NCBI RefSeq assembly: GCF_040833985.1
Contig: NZ_CP162140.1
Location: 186,001-250,000 of the forward strand
Origin: Leptospira sp. WS4.C2
GTDB lineage: Bacteria > Spirochaetota > Leptospiria > Leptospirales > Leptospiraceae
Reading direction: 5' to 3'
Length of the DNA stretch: 64,000 nucleotides
The notes under the pieces were generated by a model that saw only the letters and a list, made by a program, of their open reading frames with translations, had not been told where the DNA came from and ran no database searches. This document shows positions 44,297 to 53,346 of the stretch, piece by piece (positions within the stretch are counted from its first letter, which is position 1; the number at the start of each line of letters is the position of its first letter). Position numbers and translations under genes: made by a program.

Positions 44297-45337
44297 TTAA
44301 AATAGAAACATTGAATCACCGTAAGAATAAAAACGAAAACCGTTCTTCAATGCATATTGATAAGCACTCATCACAAGTCGAGTATTGGCAAAGGCACTTA
44401 CAAGGAGTAAGAGACTGGATTTTGGTAAATGAAAGTTTGTGATCAGTCCTTGTACTGATTGGATATTGTCACCGGGCGACAAAAAGATGTCAGTTTGACT
44501 TGCTCCTACCTTATATTTCTTCAATTGAGAATCAAATACAGATTCTAAGACCCTGAGAGTGGTCGTTCCCACAGAAATGATTCGCCTGCCTTCCTTCCTT
44601 GCATCGTTTAACTTTGTTGCGGTGGCTAAGGAAACTGAGTATTTCTCCCTGTGTAAAGTTTTAGTCTGCCATTGTTCGGCGGTTAGAGGACGAAATGTCC
44701 CATAACCAATTTGTAATTCAACGGGCAAAAATTCAGCACCCATTCTTCGTAATTCCTCTTTCAGATTTTCTGTAAAATGGAGTCCTGCCGTTGGGGCTGC
44801 CACTGATCCAGAACGACTGGCAAAAATGGTTTGGTATCTAACCTTGTCTTCCTCGGTAACATTTCTTTTGAGGTAGGGAGGGATTGGAATGTTTCCAAAA
44901 ATTTCGAATTCAGAATCAGATAAGGGATTCTCAGATCTAAGAAGGGAGAGTTCTTCTTTCGAACCCTGGTACGAAAACTGGAAATTTTTGAAACCAACAG
45001 GATATAGTTCTTCACCTAACTTCAACTTGGCTCTATTTTTTAAGATACATAACCAGAGTTGGTTGGTGTTGTCCTCTGGCTCCAAAAAAATCGACTCATG
45101 GATACGACCTGATTCCACCTGTAAATACACTCGGCGGTAGGATACTTTTGTCTCATTATAAACAAAAACATCACCGGGACGTATCAGGGCAGTAATATCG
45201 CGAAATAAAGGGGCTTCCCAAAATTTGGATTGGATTTTATCCACCACCAAAAGCCGAGACTCATCCCGATTTTCTAATGGAAATTTGGCAATCTGTTCGT
45301 CCGGAAGCTGGAAATCATAATCCTGTAAAAAATCCAT
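44297..45337 (-). CDS. queA: tRNA preQ1(34) S-adenosylmethionine ribosyltransferase-isomerase
   Basis: The 346-residue protein is QueA, which adds an epoxycyclopentanediol from SAM to preQ1 in tRNA during queuosine synthesis. Landmarks are YDFQLPDEQIAKFPL at the start, GSVAAPTAGLHFT in the middle, and ITNFHLPKSSLLLLVSAF near the end. The ATG at 45337 is chosen; an upstream TTG-type start at 45367 is less likely. It diverges from the glycan operon, with 63 bases between starts. Confidence 0.95.
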   Translation of the reverse strand: MDFLQDYDFQLPDEQIAKFPLENRDESRLLVVDKIQSKFWEAPLFRDITALIRPGDVFVYNETKVSYRRVYLQVESGRIHESIFLEPEDNTNQLWLCILKNRAKLKLGEELYPVGFKNFQFSYQGSKEELSLLRSENPLSDSEFEIFGNIPIPPYLKRNVTEEDKVRYQTIFASRSGSVAAPTAGLHFTENLKEELRRMGAEFLPVELQIGYGTFRPLTAEQWQTKTLHREKYSVSLATATKLNDARKEGRRIISVGTTTLRVLESVFDSQLKKYKVGASQTDIFLSPGDNIQSVQGLITNFHLPKSSLLLLVSAFANTRLVMSAYQYALKNGFRFYSYGDSMFLF

Positions 45338-45400
45338 CTTTGTATAGCCTTGGGAAAACCTTGTCAATTAACCAGAAATATTGGGAATGGTAGGAGAACC

Positions 45401-46693
45401 ATGTGGAAATTTTTAGAAACCCTTGAGAAACGCGGAAAATGGATTTTGAGCATTCTGCTCGCAGTTCTGCTAGTCCTTTCTGTTTCTAGATCCAAACAAA
45501 AATCGGATTTTTTGGATTACTATCATGCGGCCGAACGTTGGTCGACAGGTGAAAATCTCTACCGGTTTGATGTGGCCTTTGAACTCCAAACCAAGATCAA
45601 AACGATAGAAGATCTTTTCCAACCAGAAAATCTCCACCTACTCACAGCCCTACAGAACGAAACGGCTACCTATATTTACCCCCCCTTGTTTTCCTTTTTA
45701 CTGATTCCTTTCACCATTTTATCGGAATCACACGCAGCTCTTACTTTTGAACTATTTAGTTGGATTTCTTTACTCGTAATCCTTTACCTTATCTTCCAAA
45801 ATAAGGAACTAACCAACCCTAAGTCGAAATATCCGTTTTTAATCTTACTTGGAACCCTGGTTTTCAACTTCCGTTTTTTAGAAAGTCATATTCAAAATAA
45901 CCAAGTGGGCCTTCTTCTCATATTACTTGTGTTAGTATCCTTAAACACAAGATCACAGGTTATGAGTGGTATCCTTCTGGCACTGGCAGTAAGCATCAAA
46001 ATCACACCCCTAGTATTTCTTTTTGTATTTGTTTACGAAAAACAATACAGACGGATCCTCTGGTTTCTGATTGGAATCAGTCTTTGGAATGCCCTTCCTC
46101 TTCTCTACAATTGGAATTACACAATTCAGATGACAAACGAATGGCTAACTGAAATTTTAGGAAATGCTTTTAGTAATCCACTTCTTCGTTCTTGGAAAAA
46201 TAACCAGTCTTTAAGTTCCACCTTAGCAAAGTATTTTGTTTCTGGTGCAGATATGATCAACCAACCAAACTACGGAATGCCTTTTTTTAATCTTCCGCTT
46301 TTTGGTTTAAAAATCATCCAATTGTTTTTTATGATTTTATTTGGGATTCCTCTTTTACTCCTGTGGAGGAAAGAAAACAAAAAATGGGAAATCATTTCCT
46401 TGTTATTTTTAGTTTCCGCACTTTTTAGTGGGATTAGTTGGATTCACAGTTTTATCATTTGTTTGGTTCCAATCTATTTTATATTGAATCAAATAGCTAA
46501 TATAGAAAACAATAAAAAGGAAATGTACATTTTACTCTTTATTTTGAGTTTACCGCTATTAGCCCATAGAACTTTTGTTGGATCTCAAGCAGAAGCAGCA
46601 CTCTCAATGTTTTCGCTTTTATTTTACACAACCAGTCTTTTGTATTTTTATATAGTTAGGTTTGCATTACATGAAACAAAAAATCGGAATTGA
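45401..46693 (+). CDS. DUF2029/GT87-family membrane glycosyltransferase
   Basis: The ATG at 45401 is set by TAGGAGAA upstream and gives 430 residues. The protein has about ten membrane helices and the periplasmic DYYHAAERWSTGENLY pattern of polyprenyl-phosphate-dependent mannosyltransferases (GT87, formerly DUF2029). Such enzymes add sugars to lipid-linked glycans at the outer face of the inner membrane. It is the first gene of a seven-gene tight operon. Confidence 0.85.
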   Translation: MWKFLETLEKRGKWILSILLAVLLVLSVSRSKQKSDFLDYYHAAERWSTGENLYRFDVAFELQTKIKTIEDLFQPENLHLLTALQNETATYIYPPLFSFLLIPFTILSESHAALTFELFSWISLLVILYLIFQNKELTNPKSKYPFLILLGTLVFNFRFLESHIQNNQVGLLLILLVLVSLNTRSQVMSGILLALAVSIKITPLVFLFVFVYEKQYRRILWFLIGISLWNALPLLYNWNYTIQMTNEWLTEILGNAFSNPLLRSWKNNQSLSSTLAKYFVSGADMINQPNYGMPFFNLPLFGLKIIQLFFMILFGIPLLLLWRKENKKWEIISLLFLVSALFSGISWIHSFIICLVPIYFILNQIANIENNKKEMYILLFILSLPLLAHRTFVGSQAEAALSMFSLLFYTTSLLYFYIVRFALHETKNRN

Positions 46694-47759
46694 TGCCAGG
46701 CCACTTGCTTATGGAATGACAGGGAACTCAAGATACCTAGCAGAAGTTCTAAAAGTCATTCTACCTAAACATAAAGAGAAACAATTTTTTCTATATACCA
46801 ATAAACCGATTCACTCAGTTTTCAATGATTTATTAGGGCAAAATACAAAAGTAGTTCTCGAACCAAAAAATATTCCAGGGCCCTTATATTTAAATTTCAT
46901 CTTACCAAGACGTTTAAAACGAGATGGGATTGAAGTTTTTTGGGGTACCATACAAATGTTACCTTTTTTCAAACTTCCAATTCCAAGTTATGTAAACTAC
47001 CATGATCTCAATTTTATATCTGCACCAGAAACGATGGCGAAGTGGAACTATTGGCAACATAAACTGTTATCACCGATCACGATGAAAAATGCCGACAAAA
47101 TTTTTTGTTTATCTAAAAACACAAAGGAAGAAATCTCTTTGTTTCGACCGGGATACGAAAAAAAATGCTTAGTAGTTTATCCCGGTGTATCCAAACAAAA
47201 AACAACCAAAGTCAAAACCAATTTTCCTAAAGATTTTTTTCTTACAGTGGGGACTTTAGAACCAAGGAAGAATATCAACCGTCTGGTAGATGCATTTTTA
47301 ATTTTCAAAACAAAACACCCAATGGACAAACATTCGCTCATCATTATGGGGCGACGTGGATGGGGCGAAGAAGGTGAGTTTTTATACCAAAAACTAAAGG
47401 ATCCCGAAATCCAAAAATCAGGCATTCAATTGATTGAAAAACCGGATGATGCCACACTAGCCGAAGCATTTAAACAATGTAAGGTGTTCTTCTTCCCTTC
47501 TTTACATGAAGGGTTTGGGCTTCCGCTATTAGAAGCTATGTTGGAAAACAAACGTTGTGTCGCTTCTGATATTCCCGTATTTAAAGAAATTTTATCTGAC
47601 AAATGTGATATCTATGTTCCCCCAAAAGATACCACTGTTTGGACCCGTAGTTTTGAATTGATGTCGGGACCCAAAAAATCTAGGTCTCCAAAATTTCCCG
47701 CCAAACAATGGACATGGGAAGAAACAGCAAATAAAATAGAAGAGGTACTCTTTCAATGA
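46671..47759 (+). CDS. glycosyltransferase, GT4-type
   Basis: The 362-residue protein is a GT-B-fold glycosyltransferase. The C-terminal donor-binding region shows LTVGTLEPRKNINRLVDAF and HEGFGLPLLEAM with the conserved glutamates. The N-terminus is GIDARPLAYGMTGNSRYL. It uses a nucleotide sugar in the cytoplasm. The ATG at 46671 lies inside the end of the GT87 gene (23-base overlap). Confidence 0.9.
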   Translation: MKQKIGIDARPLAYGMTGNSRYLAEVLKVILPKHKEKQFFLYTNKPIHSVFNDLLGQNTKVVLEPKNIPGPLYLNFILPRRLKRDGIEVFWGTIQMLPFFKLPIPSYVNYHDLNFISAPETMAKWNYWQHKLLSPITMKNADKIFCLSKNTKEEISLFRPGYEKKCLVVYPGVSKQKTTKVKTNFPKDFFLTVGTLEPRKNINRLVDAFLIFKTKHPMDKHSLIIMGRRGWGEEGEFLYQKLKDPEIQKSGIQLIEKPDDATLAEAFKQCKVFFFPSLHEGFGLPLLEAMLENKRCVASDIPVFKEILSDKCDIYVPPKDTTVWTRSFELMSGPKKSRSPKFPAKQWTWEETANKIEEVLFQ

Positions 47760-48343
47760 AAGTTATCAAAAAATGGATCTCAAAATGGAAAGAAATTCAA
47801 AATAAAAAAGAAACTGCCTACTTTGGAACATCCTTGTATGATGAATTAACAGTAAATCCGATTCCTTCTCTTTTACTTGCGACAGCCACAACCTTATTTT
47901 TCTTCTATACTCTGCCCTATGCTTTTTATTTGGGAAAATTTTTCTATTGGTTTGTGGGCGTACTTGAAATTACTAAAGTCTTAAAAATTCCTTTTTTAGA
48001 TGAATTGAGGTATTACCATTACCTTTCTGCTTTTGTATATTTTTATATCGCGACATCTCTACTAATCGATGTAAGCCGGCTTTTAAACAAATGGAACAAA
48101 AAAACTGTCTTTGTAAAAAATGAAATTTGGCAGATCCAAAAATTTGGATTTGGGAAAAAACTCATTAAATTCAACCTGGAAGACGAAGGCTTACAACTCG
48201 GGTATGAACATGGTGGCTTCAGTGATTTTTTTGGATGGAATCGAATGGTTTGGGAGAAAAATGGTAACACATTATTTACTACTCCTTATTTTTTTCCTTA
48301 CAAAAAAAACAAAGCCATTGTGAATCGAATTTTGAAACGTTAG
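47756..48343 (+). CDS. membrane protein of unknown function
   Basis: The 195-residue protein has two or three membrane helices at about 35-60 and 95-112, then a soluble strand-rich C-terminal part (KKTVFVKNEIWQIQKF, ending NKAIVNRILKR) that could be a PH-like domain. No family is certain. Its start overlaps the GT4 stop by four bases (ATGA). It probably serves the same glycan pathway. Confidence 0.65.
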   Translation: MKVIKKWISKWKEIQNKKETAYFGTSLYDELTVNPIPSLLLATATTLFFFYTLPYAFYLGKFFYWFVGVLEITKVLKIPFLDELRYYHYLSAFVYFYIATSLLIDVSRLLNKWNKKTVFVKNEIWQIQKFGFGKKLIKFNLEDEGLQLGYEHGGFSDFFGWNRMVWEKNGNTLFTTPYFFPYKKNKAIVNRILKR

Positions 48344-48358
48344 AGTGGAATTTGATTT

Positions 48359-49645
48359 TTGAAAAAGTTATTCATCATACTTTTACTACTCTTTCTTTTT
48401 TTATTCCATCTTAGATTCCTATCACGGGCCTTTGATTGGGATTCTTGTGTTTATGCTCTTAATATCCAGAAGGACCGAGTGGAGTCTGCATTTTTCAATC
48501 CGCACCATCTCGGATTTGAATCGTCCGGATTACTCTATTGGAAAATGCTTCGCTCTATCTATCCAACAACGGACATTATGTTTTTCCTGCGCTTACGAAT
48601 TCTCAGCTTTTCTTTGTTTTTTTTAGGTATGTTTATTTGGCTCTATTACAAGTTGTATAAAGATTTATTACTTGGAATTATCCTTGCCCTTGTCATTCAA
48701 GTAAGTCAGGCATTTTGGTTCTATAGTTTGCACAATGACACCCCACTCATACATTCCTGTTTGATGGCACTCCTATTTCTATTTACAATCTACTATTTAA
48801 GGCAAGGTTTACAGATAAAACATTTATTAGTATTGTGGATCATCCAGCTTTTCAGCATATACTTCCATCAATCCAATGTGATTCATTTTGGCATGGTCCC
48901 CATGGCAATTCTAATTTCACCTAACAGAAGTTTAGGCAAAAAACTAAGAATCATATTTGTTTATTTAACATGTCTGGGAATCGCCACCATTCTCTCCTAT
49001 TTATTCGTTGGATTCATTATCCTAAAACGAGGACTCGGACCACTTGATGAAAAACATTTTTCTTTTTGGATGTTCTTATATGCTGCCATAAACCGTTGGG
49101 GAACCAGTCTTGGGGAAGAGAAAAACTATGTATTGTATTTTTACAGAGGAATAGGAGATGCATTTCTTGTATTCCAGAACGTCATTCCGAAGTTCCGAGT
49201 GAACGTTTTTGACTTCCAAAATCCAAAACACCTTCCCTACAATTTAAATCTTTTATTCTGGATTTTTAGTTTGTGTCTGGGAATTTTGAATTTCCGTACT
49301 ATGTGGGTAAAATACAAACAAGAACTATTAGTAATGATGTTTTGGATCCTGCCTTCGATTGGATTTTATACATGGTGGGAAGGTTATTTTTTTGAATTTT
49401 GGGTGGGAACAACCATTGCACTTTGGATCCTGAACTCTTATACCTTAAAATCACTATCTATACCCATGTTACCAAAATTTTCTAATGCAATACTTCATAC
49501 AATCTATCTGGCATTATTTCTATTTTACTTCAGTACAAATTTCACATTTTCAACTCTTCCCCGCTCCATTGGTCCTAAATTTGGATATACTGAAGGAATC
49601 CAAGGACCTGTTGAAAAGTTGGCCGAAGAATCAATTTACCGCTAG
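48359..49645 (+). CDS. GT-C-like multi-spanning membrane protein
   Basis: The 428-residue protein has about ten membrane helices. After the first is FDWDSCVYALNI with an acidic pair and then NPHHLGFESSGLLYW, a pattern shared by GT-C glycosyltransferases that use lipid-linked donors. The start is a TTG, 15 bases after the previous stop. Family assignment is by pattern only. Confidence 0.65.
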   Translation: MKKLFIILLLLFLFLFHLRFLSRAFDWDSCVYALNIQKDRVESAFFNPHHLGFESSGLLYWKMLRSIYPTTDIMFFLRLRILSFSLFFLGMFIWLYYKLYKDLLLGIILALVIQVSQAFWFYSLHNDTPLIHSCLMALLFLFTIYYLRQGLQIKHLLVLWIIQLFSIYFHQSNVIHFGMVPMAILISPNRSLGKKLRIIFVYLTCLGIATILSYLFVGFIILKRGLGPLDEKHFSFWMFLYAAINRWGTSLGEEKNYVLYFYRGIGDAFLVFQNVIPKFRVNVFDFQNPKHLPYNLNLLFWIFSLCLGILNFRTMWVKYKQELLVMMFWILPSIGFYTWWEGYFFEFWVGTTIALWILNSYTLKSLSIPMLPKFSNAILHTIYLALFLFYFSTNFTFSTLPRSIGPKFGYTEGIQGPVEKLAEESIYR

Positions 49646-49656
49646 GAACCAAACAA

Positions 49657-51153
49657 ATGTTATTTAACTCTTTTGAATTTTTAGTTTTCTTCTTTGTGAC
49701 AATTATCATTGGAAATGTTCTTAAAAATCGCCTGCAGAAACTTTTTTTCTTACTAACCAGTTATTACTTTTATATGGCCTGGCAGCCATCCTCAATTTCC
49801 TGCTCAGCACTGGCAACGGATGGATTAAAATTTTATACAGATAGATTATACTGTAATTTCAAAATCAATCCCTATGTTTTCATTTTAATTTTCTCAACAG
49901 TTATCGACTACTTTGCAGCAAGACTGATCGAAGCAAAAAAAGACGGCGATATTGCGAGAGGTTGGTTACTCGTCCTTTCTCTTGTTGTCAACATTGGAAC
50001 ACTTGGATTTTTTAAATACACAGACTTTCTTCTTGGAGTGATTAACGATATACACCTCTTAGGTGCCTATCAATTTCCAAAACAAAACATCATCCTTCCA
50101 GTTGGAATTTCCTTTTATACATTTCAATCGATGAGTTATACTATCGATGTATATAATCGTAAAATCGAAGCTAGAAAATCATTTCTCGATTTTGCCTTGT
50201 ATGTGGCTTTTTTTCCCCAACTCGTTGCAGGTCCCATTGTTCGAGCCGAAACCTTCTTTCGCGATTTAGACTTCCGATTGAGCGTTTACAAAGAACAGAT
50301 TGATGCTGCATTTGCTTTAATCTTAATTGGTTTTACACGAAAGATAGTTTTTGCGGACAATCTTGCCCGAGTTGTTGATTCCACATTTGCCGATTATCAA
50401 AATCTAAATTCCATTGAAATTTGGACGGGTGCTCTTGCTTTTGGATGGCAAATCTACTTTGATTTTGCGGGTTACACTGACATTGCGATTGGTGTCGCAA
50501 GACTATTTGGATTTCAGTTCAATCCAAACTTCAACTTTCCCATGTCTTGTCGAAACATTGCCGACCATTGGTCAAGATGGCATATATCATTCTCTACATG
50601 GATCAGGGATTACATTTATATCCCGTTAGGTGGTTCTAGAGTCAGTGTCATCATGTACATTCGAAACATCATGATTACTTGGTTATTTGCAGGTTTATGG
50701 CATGGGGCTGCCTACCATTATGTAGGTTGGGGTATTTGGCAAGGCACCATGTTACTATCACACAAGTTCTATGGGGATACCAAATTGTCCAAGTTCCTTA
50801 ACGGGAAAGGTGGGAGGGCATATGATTTGTTTGCTCGTATCTTTACCATGTTTTGTTTATCATTTGGTTTTATCATGTTTCGGGCGGAAACAATGGAAAA
50901 AGCAGTTCCAATGATGAAAGCTTTAGTGTTTTTAAATGATTCCGCAGCACCACTTATGCGCTGGTCTAACTACCGATTCGGAATCCTTCTAGTAATTTGT
51001 TTTATTGCGAGTTATGTTTTTTCAAAAAGACAAATCCCTACTCTTCTTACTGGAAGTTGGATGAAATATACGGCCTTTGTTATTGTTAATGTATTATTAT
51101 TATTACTGTTTGGAGTCACTGAAAGTCAGAACTTCCTCTACTTTCAATTTTAA
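49657..51153 (+). CDS. MBOAT-family O-acyltransferase (AlgI/PatA-like)
   Basis: The 498-residue protein is a polytopic MBOAT acyltransferase. It shows DHWSRWHISFSTWIRDYIYI, then the catalytic histidine in LWHGAAYHYVGWG. It probably passes an acyl (often acetyl) group across the inner membrane for modification of an exported polysaccharide. The partner that finishes the reaction is probably the SGNH-like protein encoded two bases downstream. Confidence 0.93.
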   Translation: MLFNSFEFLVFFFVTIIIGNVLKNRLQKLFFLLTSYYFYMAWQPSSISCSALATDGLKFYTDRLYCNFKINPYVFILIFSTVIDYFAARLIEAKKDGDIARGWLLVLSLVVNIGTLGFFKYTDFLLGVINDIHLLGAYQFPKQNIILPVGISFYTFQSMSYTIDVYNRKIEARKSFLDFALYVAFFPQLVAGPIVRAETFFRDLDFRLSVYKEQIDAAFALILIGFTRKIVFADNLARVVDSTFADYQNLNSIEIWTGALAFGWQIYFDFAGYTDIAIGVARLFGFQFNPNFNFPMSCRNIADHWSRWHISFSTWIRDYIYIPLGGSRVSVIMYIRNIMITWLFAGLWHGAAYHYVGWGIWQGTMLLSHKFYGDTKLSKFLNGKGGRAYDLFARIFTMFCLSFGFIMFRAETMEKAVPMMKALVFLNDSAAPLMRWSNYRFGILLVICFIASYVFSKRQIPTLLTGSWMKYTAFVIVNVLLLLLFGVTESQNFLYFQF

Positions 51154-51155
51154 AT

Positions 51156-52301
51156 ATGAACTTACTCAAAGAAACGATCTCATTTCTTACAGATAAAAAA
51201 TTAGTAGTAGCAATCCTGTTTTTACTAATATTTGAAATCCTTCTTCAATTTGGTTTTTATAAACCTTATTTAAAAAAGAACTCTTATGCTTCCAATATCA
51301 ATCGGGTCACAGAGCATGTTTTATCCAAACGGGATGTTTTAGATCCAGATATTTTAATTGTCGGTACCTCTGTTGCATTCGAAGGTATTAGCGTTCGATT
51401 GCTCAACGAAAAGCTACAGAAGTCTGGGTGGAAAACTCAATCGATTGCAGTACGTGGATCAGAGTTAGTCGTCCAACATCGAATATTAGAAGATTATTTA
51501 ACTAAATTCCCAAATGTAAAAATAATTTTGCATGTGATGGAGCCAGGTATGGCTTGGGTTGATAGGAAAAACATTGTTGAGCCGACACTAGCAATGTTGT
51601 CTGAACTAGGTAATTTAAAAGCGATTTCTACGGTTCATGAATTTGAATACGATTTAGAAATTTCAAATTACCTTTTCCTCATGTTTAAGTCTGTTGCTTA
51701 CCGTAAAGACCTTTCGGATTTAGTAATTAATTTCAATGAACGTTTGAAATCTATTTTGAGAACAAACAAAAGCCCAAATACTAATCCATGGGACTATGAA
51801 AACGATCATCCGGAATCTATTGAAGAGTATAAACTGACTAGTGTAGAAGACTGTTTGAATCGTTTAGCATTGCATCTTCCTATAGAAATTCCAAAAGTTT
51901 CCAACCAAGACCATAGGCGGATGTTGGTTGAAACCTGTGGAGTTGCCAGTGTTGTCCCACAAGATTCGAACGCAACAGAAGATACCAAAAGGTATTTTAG
52001 AAGATTACAGAAAATGTATAACTTTATTGGGAGCAGAAATATTCATATCATCAATGTATTTGCTCCATATTCCGACGTAATCCGTAAGGTAAATAATGAA
52101 GGTCGGATGAAAGTATGGAAAGATGGTTTGACAGAGGCTTTATCGCCCTATCAAACCCTGGATGAAATGGATCTCCAAGATTCCCTCGGAATCAGTAATG
52201 GTAAGTATTGTTTTGACTTGATTCATTTGAATGAAGCGGGTATGAAAGAATTTACTAGAATCCTTGCAACTGAGTTGGAGAAAAAACTTGAGAAACGATG
52301 A
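51156..52301 (+). CDS. SGNH-like periplasmic acyltransferase partner
   Basis: The 381-residue protein has one N-terminal membrane helix and a periplasmic domain with SGNH/GDSL-hydrolase features: a nucleophile serine in ILIVGTSVAFEGIS (block I) and the D-x-x-H of block V in CFDLIHLNEAGM near the end. This resembles the DltD, AlgX and PatB partners of MBOAT proteins, though overall similarity to any one is weak. It sits directly after the MBOAT gene. Confidence 0.72.
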   Translation: MNLLKETISFLTDKKLVVAILFLLIFEILLQFGFYKPYLKKNSYASNINRVTEHVLSKRDVLDPDILIVGTSVAFEGISVRLLNEKLQKSGWKTQSIAVRGSELVVQHRILEDYLTKFPNVKIILHVMEPGMAWVDRKNIVEPTLAMLSELGNLKAISTVHEFEYDLEISNYLFLMFKSVAYRKDLSDLVINFNERLKSILRTNKSPNTNPWDYENDHPESIEEYKLTSVEDCLNRLALHLPIEIPKVSNQDHRRMLVETCGVASVVPQDSNATEDTKRYFRRLQKMYNFIGSRNIHIINVFAPYSDVIRKVNNEGRMKVWKDGLTEALSPYQTLDEMDLQDSLGISNGKYCFDLIHLNEAGMKEFTRILATELEKKLEKR

Positions 52302-52626
52302 TCTCACTCTAAACCAATTACAATCAGAAGTCAATGATTGGATTCAAACAATAGGAGTTAGATATTTTTCTGAACTTACCAATTTAGCAATTCTAATGGA
52401 AGAAGTTGGAGAACTTTCTAGGCTAATGGCGAGAAAATTTGGAGACCAATCCTTCAAGTCTGAAGAATCCGCTGACAATATTCCGAGTGAGATCGGTGAC
52501 ATTCTTTTTGTGCTTACATGTTTGGCCAACCAAATGGGTATCTCCTTAGAAGATGCCATCCGTACAACAATTAAGAAAAATACTAAACGTGACTTGAATC
52601 GTCATAAAAACAATCCTAAACTCTAA
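52288..52626 (+). CDS. MazG-like nucleotide pyrophosphohydrolase
   Basis: From a TTG at 52288 (GGAG eight bases upstream) the product is 112 residues. It has the MazG four-helix pattern: EEVGELSRLMAR for the first metal site and EIGDILFVLTCLANQ for the second. It hydrolyses nucleoside triphosphates, possibly clearing damaged nucleotides. It overlaps the preceding SGNH-like gene by 14 bases and the converging gene by four bases. Confidence 0.83.
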   Translation: MRNDDLTLNQLQSEVNDWIQTIGVRYFSELTNLAILMEEVGELSRLMARKFGDQSFKSEESADNIPSEIGDILFVLTCLANQMGISLEDAIRTTIKKNTKRDLNRHKNNPKL

Positions 52627-53339
52627 ACATTCGATTGAATTGGAATTCCCGCCTCACGTCTGATGGCATTCCAATATGCTGAGAGATGCGCAGGATGAGA
52701 ATTCATATCGGAGATACAATAATCAAATTTTGAACGGAAGACAGAGTTAGACTCTAATTCGGATGCATACTTTGGATAATCCAACCTCATCTCTCGAAAA
52801 AATTGTTTCTGACCTTCGAAGTCATAATCTTCACGAAAAAACATAAACGCGTGAGCTAAGTCATGGAGGAGATGTTCGAAAGCGTCTCGTTTACCTTCGA
52901 CTAAACTTCCTAACATAGCGTCATCCCAACTAATGGTAGAGTATCGATAACCTTGGCTCTGTGATTCCAACATTTCCAAAGAACTAGGATTGTAATCTAT
53001 CAATCGAATGTCCCACTCACCAGTATGCCATTTCCAAAGTGCAAAACGTACGATATCCGGCATTCCATAAAAACGAACTACTTCTAAAAATTCTTTTGAT
53101 TGGTTTCGATTTGGTAACGGTTTACCCATCCTTAGAAAAGGATGCCGTTTTACTCGACGTTCCAAATATAATAAAACGATCTGAAAGGCAAGTTGGCTGT
53201 CTGATATCTCTCCAGTTTCCCAATCCAACTTTAACGAAGCTAAATGTTGTCTAATGAGCTCAGCTTCTTTTTTTAATTCTTCTTCTGGAATACAAATCTT
53301 TTTGAAGGCACCATAAATGCGGCCGTTTTCGTGTGGCAT
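52623..53339 (-). CDS. histidine-rich protein of unknown function
   Basis: The 238-residue soluble protein has no signal peptide. A striking HLLHDLAHAFMFF at about residues 155-170 and HPAHLSAYW near the end carry several histidines and an aspartate that could bind a metal. I do not recognise the family. Its start is seven bases after the stop of the third kelch gene, so it may belong to the caspase-kelch operon as a sixth gene. Confidence 0.65.
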   Translation of the reverse strand: MPHENGRIYGAFKKICIPEEELKKEAELIRQHLASLKLDWETGEISDSQLAFQIVLLYLERRVKRHPFLRMGKPLPNRNQSKEFLEVVRFYGMPDIVRFALWKWHTGEWDIRLIDYNPSSLEMLESQSQGYRYSTISWDDAMLGSLVEGKRDAFEHLLHDLAHAFMFFREDYDFEGQKQFFREMRLDYPKYASELESNSVFRSKFDYCISDMNSHPAHLSAYWNAIRREAGIPIQSNV

Positions 53340-53346
53340 ATAAATT

